Assembly: GCA_902602595.1 (NCBI GenBank)
Contig: CACKRJ010000004.1
Span: 37,428 to 101,427 of the forward strand
DNA from: an uncultured SAR86 cluster bacterium
GTDB lineage: Bacteria > Pseudomonadota > Gammaproteobacteria > Magnimaribacterales > D2472
Direction: 5' to 3'
DNA length: 64,000 bases
Of this stretch, positions 18,401 to 27,441 are shown in pieces; position 1 is the stretch's first letter, and every line of letters starts with the position of its first letter. The notes beneath the pieces were generated by a model. It saw nothing but the letters and a program-made list of their open reading frames with translations. It was not told the origin of the DNA and made no database searches. Position numbers and translations under genes: made by a program.

Positions 18401-19485
18401 TGAGGTAAAAATTTTTTATGTGTGCCCATTGAAACAATTATGCCAAAAGCAAAGAATAATGACATTAAAGATGATCCACCCTTGCTTATAAAAGGCAAAG
18501 GCATGCCAACAACTGGAAGAAGGCCAACTACCATGCATAAATTAATAATTAAATTTACTGCAAAAGTAAGACTCAGGCCCCCAATAACCAATCTGCAAAA
18601 TCTGTCTCGTGCACTTAATGCCAAATAAAAACATCTTAATAATATAAATAAATAGATCCCTATTAACAGCAACACCCCAAAAAATCCAAATTCCTCCCCA
18701 ATGACAGAAAAAATAAAATCAGTCTCTGTTTCTGGAAGAAAATTTAATTGTGTCTGCGACCCTTCACCAAAACCCTTGCCCAGCAACCCCCCCGAACCAA
18801 TTGCAACTTTTGATTGGATAATGTTCCAACTTGCCCCAAATGGATCCGAGCCTGGATCAAAGAATGTTGCAATCCTCTGACGTTGAAAAGGTTGCAAAAG
18901 AATATTCCAAATAAAAGGGGAGGAAATTATTAATAAAACAAAAGACCCGCCTATAAAAGTCCAGCTTAAACCTGATAGGAACAAAACAAATAATCCTGAG
19001 CAAGCAATAATTAATGCAGTTCCAAAATCTGGCTGACTAAAAACAATAAAAAAGCAACAAAAAATAATTATGAGGCTAATGATGATTTCTTTTCTTTGTA
19101 TAGGGAGTTTCTTATCGAATAAAAAATTTGCTAAAAAAATTGGTACTGCTAGTTTCAGCAACTCTGAAGATTGAAATGAAAATGGGCCAAGCCTAAGCCA
19201 TCTCTGAGCTCCATTAATTTCAGGGCCAAATAAATACGTAATTCCTAATAGTAACAATGAAAAAATTAAAAGTAACCCTGATGTCCTTCTAAATATGTCG
19301 GGGTCTGGCTGGCTAACTAAGATCATAATAATGAATCCAGCAACAACATAAACCATTTGTTTTAAAACAAGGCTTAAATCTAAATTTGAAGCAGAAAATA
19401 AAAAGAATAAGCCAAGGGAAGACAATAATAATAAGCTAAAAAATAAATAAGGATCGAAGTATATCTTTTGAAAATTTTTATTCAT
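18397..19485 (-). CDS. rodA: Rod-shape peptidoglycan glycosyltransferase RodA
   Basis: The 362-residue SEDS-family membrane protein has about ten hydrophobic helices. It shows family motifs such as GAQRWLRLGPFSFQSSELLKLA, DPFGASWNIIQSKVAIGSGG, GFGEGSQTQLNFLPETETDFIF and the C-terminal GMPLPFISKGGSSLM. RodA polymerises lipid II during elongation together with PBP2. It overlaps mrdA by 8 nt, the usual pairing. Confidence 0.97.
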   Translation of the reverse strand: MNKNFQKIYFDPYLFFSLLLLSSLGLFFLFSASNLDLSLVLKQMVYVVAGFIIMILVSQPDPDIFRRTSGLLLIFSLLLLGITYLFGPEINGAQRWLRLGPFSFQSSELLKLAVPIFLANFLFDKKLPIQRKEIIISLIIIFCCFFIVFSQPDFGTALIIACSGLFVLFLSGLSWTFIGGSFVLLIISSPFIWNILLQPFQRQRIATFFDPGSDPFGASWNIIQSKVAIGSGGLLGKGFGEGSQTQLNFLPETETDFIFSVIGEEFGFFGVLLLIGIYLFILLRCFYLALSARDRFCRLVIGGLSLTFAVNLIINLCMVVGLLPVVGMPLPFISKGGSSLMSLFFAFGIIVSMGTHKKFLPQ

Positions 19486-21313
19486 TAATCAGGCTCTTTA
19501 AAACTTCAATTGCTACCGGTCCAGCAACCGTTCCTCCGCTCTCTCCGTTCTCAATTACCACGGAAACTGCATATTTTGGATTAGGCATTGGGCCAAAAGC
19601 GATGATAATAGAATGATCCCTTAGCAACTCTGAGGTTCTTACCTCTAGATAAGCCTCCTTACTATCTAAACTAACGAGCTCTGCTGTTCCTGATTTTCCA
19701 GCTACTTGAAATTCTTTAAGATCACGAATGCTTCTAGCAGTTCCAAAATCACTCTCAATGACCCCAAGTAAAGCTTGATGCATTTTTCTCCAATCTGCAT
19801 CATTAAATCTTTCGTCTGGCCAGGTATTCAAAGATTTCTTTTGATCGTCTAAAGCAACAAGAGAGGGCTCAACAAATTGTCCTTTGGTAGCAAGTATAGA
19901 TGCATAGTTTGCTAATTGCATAGGGGTTGCAACTAAATAGCCTTGTCCAATACCCAAATTAACTGTGTCGCCCTTGACCCATCCTACATTCATGATGCTA
20001 TATTTCCATTCAGGAGTTGGAACAAATGCCTGATCTTCATCAAAACAATCTAGGCAAACTTTTTTTCCAAACCCGAAATTTGATAAATAATTAGATAATT
20101 CTGTAATGTCTGATTTATATGCAAGCGAGAAGAAGTAAGTATTTGAGCTGACCAGAAATGCTTTATGCATATTTACTTTCCCATGCCCCCCCTTAAGCCA
20201 CCCCCTAAATATTCTTCCTGTCTCGGGTAAGGTAAAAAATCCAGGGTCTTTAATCTCAAAATCCCAATTTACAATGTTATTTGATAATCCATACATGCCA
20301 ATTGCAGGCTTAATAGTTGATGCCGGTGGGTATCTTCCTTGCAGTGCTCTATTAAAAAAAGGTTTGTCAGGATCATCGATTAATGTCTGGAATTCATTTT
20401 CACTCATGCCATTTGAGAGCTTATTTATTGAGTATGCAGGAGAGCTGTATAAAACATTTATACCTCCAACATCTAAGTCTATGGCAACAACTGCACCTTT
20501 TCTATTTCCAAGAAATTTTGCTGCACTTTTTTGCGCATCAATATCTAAATGAGTATATAAATTATTACCTTTTTCAGGCTTCATAAATGACAATGGTTGA
20601 ACAAATTGCCCTCTCGCATTCATTTCATACACTCTTTTTCCATATCGGCCACTCAAATATTCGTCATATACTTCCTCTAAACCTGTACGCCCTTTGATTA
20701 GGCCATGCGCATAGACTAATTCTGAATCTTTCCAATGACTTCTAGGAATTTCAGGCGTTGAAATAAAATCATCATCTGTTCTATAGGTATACCCTAGAAC
20801 GTGCGAGAAAATATCTGGATAATCGCTAATTCTTCTATAGCGTTTTGCTATAAATGCATTTTGAAAATTGAAACTCCTTACATTAAATCTCGCAATTTCT
20901 TCATCAGATAGATCTTTTTTTAGAACCAGCTCCTTATTTACAAAAGCCTTCTCTTTTTGAAGCTTTTTATACTTTGATTTCTCAGCTTCAGAAAGATAAA
21001 TAACAGGTTGGATCTCTTCTAAAAAAGAATCTATATCTAAAATTAGATTAGGACGAGTAATTAAATCAAAAGTTGGTTCATTTTTAATGATGACTTTGCC
21101 GTCTCTATCAAAAATCTCGCCCCTTAGATACTGAACAGGAACTGAATAATTTTTATTTTTTAATGCAGCTAGCTGATAATCTGAGTAACCAGAAACTTGC
21201 AAAGAAAATACTTGAATAAGGACAGCTACTAGGCCCAGGGCAATTATACTGAAGAGTATAATCGCCCTTGAAGAAAAATTATTCTTCTCAATCTGTCTTT
21301 CTTCAAAAATCAT
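19478..21313 (-). CDS. mrdA: Penicillin-binding protein 2
   Basis: The 611-residue class B PBP has one N-terminal transmembrane helix (about 18-36), a pedestal/dimerisation domain with the RGEIFDRDG segment and a C-terminal transpeptidase domain. The catalytic motifs are intact: SXXK in PPASTIKPAIG, SXN in VSSNTYFFS and KSG in VAGKSGTAEL. It cross-links new peptidoglycan during elongation with RodA. It abuts rlmH upstream and overlaps rodA downstream. Confidence 0.97.
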   Translation of the reverse strand: MIFEERQIEKNNFSSRAIILFSIIALGLVAVLIQVFSLQVSGYSDYQLAALKNKNYSVPVQYLRGEIFDRDGKVIIKNEPTFDLITRPNLILDIDSFLEEIQPVIYLSEAEKSKYKKLQKEKAFVNKELVLKKDLSDEEIARFNVRSFNFQNAFIAKRYRRISDYPDIFSHVLGYTYRTDDDFISTPEIPRSHWKDSELVYAHGLIKGRTGLEEVYDEYLSGRYGKRVYEMNARGQFVQPLSFMKPEKGNNLYTHLDIDAQKSAAKFLGNRKGAVVAIDLDVGGINVLYSSPAYSINKLSNGMSENEFQTLIDDPDKPFFNRALQGRYPPASTIKPAIGMYGLSNNIVNWDFEIKDPGFFTLPETGRIFRGWLKGGHGKVNMHKAFLVSSNTYFFSLAYKSDITELSNYLSNFGFGKKVCLDCFDEDQAFVPTPEWKYSIMNVGWVKGDTVNLGIGQGYLVATPMQLANYASILATKGQFVEPSLVALDDQKKSLNTWPDERFNDADWRKMHQALLGVIESDFGTARSIRDLKEFQVAGKSGTAELVSLDSKEAYLEVRTSELLRDHSIIIAFGPMPNPKYAVSVVIENGESGGTVAGPVAIEVLKSLINE

Positions 21314-21777
21314 TATTTATGATATGGGTGATTTCTATGAATCGTGCTAGCTCTATAAATTTGTTCCATTAACAATATTTTAAAAAGTCTATGAGGAAAA
21401 GTTAATTCTGAAGCAGATAAAATTAATTGTGAATTTTTAAATAAGTTCTCAGATGCTCCATTGGCTCCACCTATAATAAAATTAATGTTTGTTCCCTGAT
21501 CAATTTGTTCTTGTAAAAGACTTGCAAAACCAAGGCTATTAATTTTTTGCCCTTGTCTATCCCATAAAATTACAAATGCATCTTGATCAACATTTTTTAA
21601 AATTTCTAAACCTTCTGCCTCTAAAATAGAATCTCTATCCAAAGATTTGGAAGAAAAAGGCTTTACCTCAACATCAGAAAATTTAAAATGATTAGGTAAT
21701 TGTTTAGAATAAAATTGTAAGGCCTTTTTCTCCCAATCAGACTGCTTATGGCTAATACTAATAAATTTGCATTTCAT
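21313..21777 (-). CDS. rlmH: 23S rRNA (pseudouridine1915-N3)-methyltransferase RlmH
   Basis: The 154-residue SPOUT methyltransferase has the cofactor knot motif FIIGGANGASENLF and the highly conserved tail YRASTIHRNHPYHK. It methylates pseudouridine 1915 in helix 69 of 23S rRNA on assembled 70S ribosomes. Start and stop share a base with rsfS and mrdA, which matches the gammaproteobacterial ybeB-ybeA-mrdA order. Confidence 0.97.
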   Translation of the reverse strand: MKCKFISISHKQSDWEKKALQFYSKQLPNHFKFSDVEVKPFSSKSLDRDSILEAEGLEILKNVDQDAFVILWDRQGQKINSLGFASLLQEQIDQGTNINFIIGGANGASENLFKNSQLILSASELTFPHRLFKILLMEQIYRASTIHRNHPYHK

Positions 21778-22115
21778 TATGCGGAAACAAGAGTCTTTTT
21801 ACCCCATAAACTTTCTAAATCATAAAATTCACGAGTTTCTTGTTGCATTATATTTACAATAACATCTCCACAATCTACCAAGATCCATTCTGAATCATCT
21901 TGACCCTCAACCCCAACTAAGTGATGCTTTTGTTGCTTAAGTGATTCAATTAATTTATTGGAAATAGCCTTTGCATTTCTTGAAGAAGACGCAGTAGCTA
22001 TGATAAACCAATCAGCAAAGGACGAGATATCCCTAATATCTAGCACGAGGATATTCTGAGCTTTTAAATCATCAAGTGCGGAGCAACAGATTGTTTTTAA
22101 ATCAAGAGTTTTCAT
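21777..22115 (-). CDS. rsfS: Ribosomal silencing factor RsfS
   Basis: The 112-residue protein carries the RsfS (DUF143) signature: VLDIRDISSFADWFIIATASSSRN, then EGQDDSEWILVDCGDVIVNIM and YDLESLWG. It binds uL14 and blocks subunit joining in starved cells. It heads the minus-strand elongation cluster. nadD, which normally lies just upstream, is absent here. The 159-nt region upstream (22116-22274) would hold its promoter and that of the divergent gene at 22275. Confidence 0.96.
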   Translation of the reverse strand: MKTLDLKTICCSALDDLKAQNILVLDIRDISSFADWFIIATASSSRNAKAISNKLIESLKQQKHHLVGVEGQDDSEWILVDCGDVIVNIMQQETREFYDLESLWGKKTLVSA

Positions 22116-22274
22116 AGCAGTGATTCACCATATGATGCATTTTGATATTGTTTAAATTTTTTTAATTTTACGTCCAAGCTTTAATAATCAGAATATCTAA
22201 CTTAAATGAATAAATCTATTAAATATTTCTAATTTATATATTCTTTAATCCAATCTTTTGATTAAGATATATAA

Positions 22275-22727
22275 ATGCATTTAATAAATTCTTCTTTTCT
22301 TTGGCTCTCTGATAATCCCGAAGTTTTAATAGGCTTAGGCATATCTTCGATTCTTATTTTTATAATAAGTATTTTAGGAATGAGTTGGTTTGTTGCTCAA
22401 ATACCTGAAGATTATTTTCTCTCATCACAAAGAAAACCATCAAAATGGCAAGAGCAAAAACCAATCCTAAGATTGGTACTGATATTTGGAAAAAATATAA
22501 TTGGGTTTACTCTAATCATTGGGGGTTTATTAATGCTAATTTTGCCCGGTCAAGGCTTGCTGACAATAGTTACAGGCTTGCTATTAATAAATTATCCAGG
22601 CAAATATAAATTAGAACAAAAACTTGTGGCAATGCCTTCAGTATTTAGGGCTTTAAATTGGATTAGAGTAAAAGCAAATAAACCCAGGCTTAGAAAAAAT
22701 ACTATCCAAGAACAAAGTAAAATATAA
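22275..22727 (+). CDS. Small membrane protein, PGPGW-type
   Basis: The 150-residue protein has two hydrophobic regions: about 13-41, and about 70-103, a hairpin around LPGQGLLTIVTGLLLINYPG. The second matches the PGPGW putative transmembrane family, where a glycine-proline turn joins two short helices and is followed by a basic amphipathic segment. The family has no established function. The gene stands alone, 43 nt before the NADPH oxidoreductase. Confidence 0.75.
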   Translation: MHLINSSFLWLSDNPEVLIGLGISSILIFIISILGMSWFVAQIPEDYFLSSQRKPSKWQEQKPILRLVLIFGKNIIGFTLIIGGLLMLILPGQGLLTIVTGLLLINYPGKYKLEQKLVAMPSVFRALNWIRVKANKPRLRKNTIQEQSKI

Positions 22728-22769
22728 GCATCTTAAAAATATATCAGAATTTAATATATCGGAGCAATT

Positions 22770-23777
22770 ATGGAAATTGAAAATAAAAAATGGGTTTTAA
22801 AAGAAAGACCTCAAGGTCTTGTTAAAGAATCTGATTTTGAGCTACTCACTGAAGTCCTTCCGGAAATAAAAGAAGGTGAGATTCTGCTTGAAAACATCTA
22901 TCTTTCATTTGATCCTACACAAAGAGGGTGGTTAAATGATATCCCTGGATATCTTCCTCCAGTGCAAATAGGTGAAGTTGTTCGATCAGGTGGCATAGGT
23001 CGAGTTATAGAATCCAAGAATTCTGAATATAAGGTTGGTGAATTAACTTTTGGTTTTGTGGGATGGCAAACTCACTGCGTGACAAAGCCTAATGCTGATG
23101 ACAGATTTAGAGTAATTCCTGATCTCCTCCCTATACCAACAATGTTAAATGTTTTGGGTTCAACCGGCATTACAGCTTACTATGGATTTATAGAGCTTGG
23201 AGATCCTAAACCAGGTGAGACAGTTTTGGTTTCAGGGGCTGCAGGTGCAACTGGCTCTGTGGTATCTCAAATAGCTAAACTCAAAGGATGTCATGTCATA
23301 GGAATAGCTGGTGGCAAAGAAAAATGTGACTGGCTTAAAGACGTTGGTGTTGATGATGTGATTGATTATAAAAATTCAAATGTTCATGAAGAATTACCTA
23401 AGATTGCCAAAAATGGAATTGATATATATTTTGATAATGTTGGTGGTGAGATATTAGAAACTGTTCTTAACTTGATAAATATAAATGCCCGTGTTCTTTT
23501 ATGCGGCGGGATTTCATCTGGCTATGATGCAACCAGACCTCCAGATGGACCAAATAATTTATTTTCCTTAATTATTAAGCGAGCAACAATGCAAGGATTT
23601 TTAGTTCTGGATTATTTACCTCGCTCACAACCGGCTCTAGAGGAAATTGCAACGTGGGTTATGGAGGGAAAACTCCAACATAGAGAGGATATTCAAGAGG
23701 GAATTGAAAATTGTCCACAAACTCTAAACAGGCTCTTTACTGGAAAAAATAAAGGCAAGCAATTGCTAAAAATTTAA
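22770..23777 (+). CDS. NADP-dependent medium-chain oxidoreductase (CurA/PTGR-like)
   Basis: The 335-residue zinc-independent MDR protein starts KWVLKERPQGLVKESDFEL, like the YncB/CurA and leukotriene B4 dehydrogenase group. It has SFDPTQRGWL and the nucleotide-binding LVSGAAGATGSVVSQIAKLKG (about 150-170). Members reduce the C=C bond of alpha,beta-unsaturated ketones and aldehydes with NADPH. There is a clear GGAG ribosome-binding site at 22761-22764. Its stop overlaps the stop of the convergent LON-domain gene by 4 nt. Confidence 0.92.
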   Translation: MEIENKKWVLKERPQGLVKESDFELLTEVLPEIKEGEILLENIYLSFDPTQRGWLNDIPGYLPPVQIGEVVRSGGIGRVIESKNSEYKVGELTFGFVGWQTHCVTKPNADDRFRVIPDLLPIPTMLNVLGSTGITAYYGFIELGDPKPGETVLVSGAAGATGSVVSQIAKLKGCHVIGIAGGKEKCDWLKDVGVDDVIDYKNSNVHEELPKIAKNGIDIYFDNVGGEILETVLNLININARVLLCGGISSGYDATRPPDGPNNLFSLIIKRATMQGFLVLDYLPRSQPALEEIATWVMEGKLQHREDIQEGIENCPQTLNRLFTGKNKGKQLLKI

Positions 23778-24373
23778 GCTGAGCTTTCTGAAATTTTATT
23801 GACTAATTTTGCAAGAATATTCATTCTTTGAGTTGCGTCAAAAGCTTCAAGCAAAGACTGTTTCTGCATAGGTGTAATAGGAATTAATCCTGCTAAATGA
23901 TAGCTGACGGATTCAGCAGATAAAAGATCAATTTCTAAGGGCAAAGATTTTACCTGCGGATGTTCTTTAAGCTGACTAAGAACATTGATCAACTCAGGGA
24001 ATTGAGCGAGGACTGCTTGATCATCTACAACTGGCTCTGTAATTGGAGATATAGATGCATAATGAAGTCCTGACTCAAGCTGCTCAACAGATTTAATAGA
24101 TACTTTTTGCGATCCTTTCACAGTGATCCCTAGCAGTCCATTAGGCAACTGGTTGAAGTCAATAATTTCTACAAAGGTTCCTTGAGACATAAAACTCTCA
24201 CCGGATTTATTATTTTTACTTAAAGTAATGACAAAGCCTGTATTAGTGCTCATGCAATTTTTTACCATAGAAAGATATCTAGGCTCGAAGATTTGGAGGG
24301 TTTGTATGGTTCCAGGCAAAACAACCAACCCTAAAGGGAAGACTGGAAGTTTATTTACTTTTGATGAGGTCAA
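23774..24373 (-). CDS. LON substrate-binding-domain protein
   Basis: The 199-residue protein consists only of a LON N-terminal-type domain: LPVFPLGLVVLPGTIQTLQIFEPRYLSMV at the start, and the helical tail with LAGLIPITPMQKQSLLEAFDATQRM. The ATPase and protease parts of Lon are absent. Single-domain LON proteins are common in proteobacteria and their role is not settled. It overlaps the 3' end of mpl by 23 nt on the same strand, so it is translated from within the mpl gene. Confidence 0.9.
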   Translation of the reverse strand: MTSSKVNKLPVFPLGLVVLPGTIQTLQIFEPRYLSMVKNCMSTNTGFVITLSKNNKSGESFMSQGTFVEIIDFNQLPNGLLGITVKGSQKVSIKSVEQLESGLHYASISPITEPVVDDQAVLAQFPELINVLSQLKEHPQVKSLPLEIDLLSAESVSYHLAGLIPITPMQKQSLLEAFDATQRMNILAKLVNKISESSA

Positions 24374-25652
24374 TGATTGGCTCCGATATTTTTTTGCTGT
24401 CTTTGTTACTCATTATTAATATAACATCAATATTATCTATGTCCTTTTTTAGATCTTCCAATAACAAATTAATAGAATCATACTCAAAGTCTTGATTTTT
24501 TTTGTTAGATAAATTTAACCAATAGACTTGCGCTAAACTCGAGGCGCTATTATACAATTCTAGTCCATGATGTCCCTGAGACATGGTATTTGAGGCAAGT
24601 TCTACAATGCCAACTATTTTTTTAGATGAAAAATGGTTGATAGCTGCCTCAGCTGTGTGAGATATTGCGGTAGGGTGATGCGCAAAATCATCAATGACTA
24701 TTTTTTCATTATGCTTGAATACTGTTTCAAATCTTCTCTTAACCCCCTTTGACTTTTGAAGAGCTGAAAAAGATTTCTCAGGATCAATACCATGAAGATA
24801 AGTTGTGTATATAGCCATTACTACATTATTTAAATTATGCTGGCCATGCATTGGCAGATCGCTCACATCAAACTTTTGACCCTTAAAATGAATAACCCCC
24901 TCCTTCTTTGAAAGCTTTATATTTTCTTCCCCACCAAGTTTATGTGTTTTTGACCAGCAACCCATCTCAATGAGACTCATAATATTTTCATCGCCGTCAT
25001 GAAAAAGTATATTTCCATTTGCGGGAACTGTTCTTATTGCATGGTGGAATTGCTTCAAGATATCTGACAAATCATCAAATATATCAGCATGATCAAATTC
25101 GATATTATTTATAATGAAAGTGTCTGGATGGTAATGAATAAATTTTGAGCGCTTATCAAAAAATGCTGAGTCATACTCATCGGATTCAATCACAAAAAAT
25201 TCTGATGTACCTAGGCGAGCAGAATTTTTAAATGAATCGCTTACGCCTCCAACTAAAAATCCCACATCAATTCCTTGAGCTTGAAATATTTCACAGATTA
25301 AAAATGATGTTGAAGTTTTTCCATGCGTTCCCGATACAGCAATCACTGTTCTATCTCGAATCATTTCGCCTAACATTTTAGGGCCAGAAGTATAATCAAG
25401 CTTTTGATTCAGAATATATTCAACACATGGATTGCCCCTGCTTAATGCATTACCTATGACATAAAGATCGGCAGAAGGTAAAGAAGATTCCTCATAACCT
25501 TTTATCATTTCCACACCTAGAGAATCTAACTGATCAGACATTGGTGGATAAAATTGTTTATCGCTTCCGGAAACTACGTGACCTTTTTCTACAAGAATTT
25601 GTGCAAGACCTCCCATAAAGGTGCCACAAATGCCTAATATATGAATTTTCAT
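24351..25652 (-). CDS. mpl: UDP-N-acetylmuramate:L-alanyl-gamma-D-glutamyl-meso-diaminopimelate ligase
   Basis: The 433-residue Mur-ligase-family protein starts MKIHILGICGTFMGGLAQ. I chose 25652 as start because this matches Mpl N-termini; 11 upstream residues are optional. It has the ATP-binding VSGTHGKTSTSFLICE, the Mpl-type EYDSAFFDKRSKFIHY segment, HGQHNLNN and the C-terminal DDFAHHPTAI. Mpl joins recycled tripeptide to UDP-MurNAc in murein recycling, which fits with the lytic transglycosylase and carboxypeptidase genes in this window. Confidence 0.96.
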   Translation of the reverse strand: MKIHILGICGTFMGGLAQILVEKGHVVSGSDKQFYPPMSDQLDSLGVEMIKGYEESSLPSADLYVIGNALSRGNPCVEYILNQKLDYTSGPKMLGEMIRDRTVIAVSGTHGKTSTSFLICEIFQAQGIDVGFLVGGVSDSFKNSARLGTSEFFVIESDEYDSAFFDKRSKFIHYHPDTFIINNIEFDHADIFDDLSDILKQFHHAIRTVPANGNILFHDGDENIMSLIEMGCWSKTHKLGGEENIKLSKKEGVIHFKGQKFDVSDLPMHGQHNLNNVVMAIYTTYLHGIDPEKSFSALQKSKGVKRRFETVFKHNEKIVIDDFAHHPTAISHTAEAAINHFSSKKIVGIVELASNTMSQGHHGLELYNSASSLAQVYWLNLSNKKNQDFEYDSINLLLEDLKKDIDNIDVILIMSNKDSKKISEPIIDLIKSK

Positions 25653-25712
25653 TTTTAAATATTTGTCGGTAACATTTGTTACCATAGACCAAATTAATTA
25701 ATTTATAAACCA

Positions 25713-26954
25713 ATGAAAAAAAATGCTTTTTACGCTCAATCCGGTGGTGTGACATCTGTAATAAATGCATCTGCAAGCGCGGTAATATTAGAAGCGAAAA
25801 AATCTTCAAAGATCGGAAAAGTTTATGCCGGCAAAAATGGGATCTTGGGAGCTTTAAGAGAAGAGTTAATAGATACCTCTAAAGAATCAAAAAAATTTAT
25901 TGAGAGCTTAAAATATCGGCCAGGTGGAGTTTTTGGTTCATGTAGATATAAATTAAAAAGTATCGAAGAGAATTTAAAAGAATACAAAAGATTAATTGAA
26001 GTTTTTCAAGCTCATGACATAGGTTATTTTTTTTATAATGGTGGAAATGATTCTGCTGACACTGCTTTAAAAATTTCTCAGATCAGCAATAAGCTTAACT
26101 ACCCTCTTCAATGCATAGCAATCCCTAAAACTGTTGACAATGATCTGGCTGTTACCGATTGCTGTCCAGGATTTGGATCGGTAGCTAAATATGTTGTTAC
26201 CTCTACTATTGAGGCTGCTCTTGATGTGGAATCAATGCATGAAAGCTCTACAAAGGTCTTTATACTTGAAGTTATGGGAAGACATGCTGGCTGGATCGCT
26301 GGATCAAGCTGCTTGGCCCAAGATAGCCATCCTGGCGCTCCTCATATAATTCTGCTTCCTGAAGTAAGCTTCAATCAAAAAAAATTCTTATCTAAGGTAA
26401 AAGATACGGTGAAAAAAAATGGATTTTGTGTGATTGTTGCTTCAGAAGGAATTAAAGATTCTACAGGAAAGTTTATTGCTGAATCAGAATCAAAAGATGC
26501 CTTTGGTCACAGTCAGCTTGGTGGTGTGGCACCTCGATTGGCAGATCTAGTTAACAGTAAATTAAAATTAAAAAATCATTGGGCTGTTGCAGACTATCTT
26601 CAAAGAAGCGCAAGTCATCTATCATCAGGTGTTGATAGAACTCAGGCTTATGAAGTTGGTAAAAAAGCAGTGCAATTTGCTGCAAATGGACAAAATGGTG
26701 TCATGCCTATAATTAAACGCAAAAGCTCAAAGCCATATAGGTGGGAGATTGTTTCTGCGCCTTTAACAAAAATTGCTAACGTTGAAAAGAAGCTACCAGC
26801 TGGGTTTATTACAAAGGATGGATTTGGGATGACAAAACGAGCTCGAAGGTATTTTCAACCTCTCGTTGAAGGTAAAACTGATGAACTAAAAAATATAAAT
26901 TATCAAGCTGGCAAAATGGAGATGGTGGCTAAAAAGTTAAAGGCCTGGAGATAA
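25713..26954 (+). CDS. pfp: Diphosphate-dependent phosphofructokinase
   Basis: The 413-residue PFK-family protein begins AFYAQSGGVTSVINASA. It has the phosphate-donor loop YNGGNDSADT, with aspartate where ATP-type enzymes have glycine, and IPKTVDNDL with the lysine typical of PPi-dependent enzymes. The substrate motif MGRHAGWIAG is intact. It interconverts fructose 6-phosphate and fructose 1,6-bisphosphate using pyrophosphate, reversibly. It is divergent from mpl across 60 nt, and its 3' end overlaps the DUF2244 gene by 18 nt. Confidence 0.93.
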   Translation: MKKNAFYAQSGGVTSVINASASAVILEAKKSSKIGKVYAGKNGILGALREELIDTSKESKKFIESLKYRPGGVFGSCRYKLKSIEENLKEYKRLIEVFQAHDIGYFFYNGGNDSADTALKISQISNKLNYPLQCIAIPKTVDNDLAVTDCCPGFGSVAKYVVTSTIEAALDVESMHESSTKVFILEVMGRHAGWIAGSSCLAQDSHPGAPHIILLPEVSFNQKKFLSKVKDTVKKNGFCVIVASEGIKDSTGKFIAESESKDAFGHSQLGGVAPRLADLVNSKLKLKNHWAVADYLQRSASHLSSGVDRTQAYEVGKKAVQFAANGQNGVMPIIKRKSSKPYRWEIVSAPLTKIANVEKKLPAGFITKDGFGMTKRARRYFQPLVEGKTDELKNINYQAGKMEMVAKKLKAWR

Positions 26955-27428
26955 TGCATTAAGTTTGCTTATGATTCTTGTCAATTCATTTTTAAGAATT
27001 AGCTTATCCTCTTCATTCAAGAACGAGCCAAAGTAAAACCGCTTTCCTTTGGATTGAAAGCAAAATTTTCGTGAATTGTGCTTATCAGTTTCAACTTCGA
27101 GGACAGCAAAACTTCTGAACTCTTCCCAGCTTTTTTCTTTGATTAGTCTACCCTTCTCTAATTTAATTTTTTCATTAGAGATATAAATGAACTCTTTTTG
27201 TTGGCTCCAACGAAAACTAATATAAAAACAAGTTAAAACAATAATGACTTCCAAGCCAGCAAAAGGAAGTATCAATGAAGCGCCCATAAATAAGAAAAAG
27301 ACTCCAATAGCTAAACAGATAAAAGTAATGCTTCCCAAAAAAAAGACTCGGCCCCACCCTCTTAATGAATAATTAGGGGTAATCTCTATTAAAAAATTAT
27401 TTTCTGTAGTTTCTTGAATCCTAATCAT
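26937..27428 (-). CDS. DUF2244 family membrane protein
   Basis: The start at 27428 gives a 163-residue protein beginning MIRIQETTENNFLIEITPNYSL, a normal DUF2244 start. It has two close transmembrane helices (about 27-70, with GASLILPFAGLEVIIVL) and a C-terminal soluble domain with ISNEKIKLEKG and FRSFAVLEVE. The family is uncharacterised; genes for it are often near cytochrome oxidase genes, which is not the case here. The start lies only 13 nt from the divergent argD start. Confidence 0.85.
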   Translation of the reverse strand: MIRIQETTENNFLIEITPNYSLRGWGRVFFLGSITFICLAIGVFFLFMGASLILPFAGLEVIIVLTCFYISFRWSQQKEFIYISNEKIKLEKGRLIKEKSWEEFRSFAVLEVETDKHNSRKFCFQSKGKRFYFGSFLNEEDKLILKNELTRIISKLNALSPGL

Positions 27429-27441
27429 ATTACAATGGTAT

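Noticed and set aside
22751-22764. AATATATCGGAG shared by the leaders at 22753-22764 and 47563-47574
   Set aside because: It combines an A/T-rich -10-like stretch with a GGAG ribosome-binding site, both common separately; spacing to the start codon differs (5 and 17 nt).
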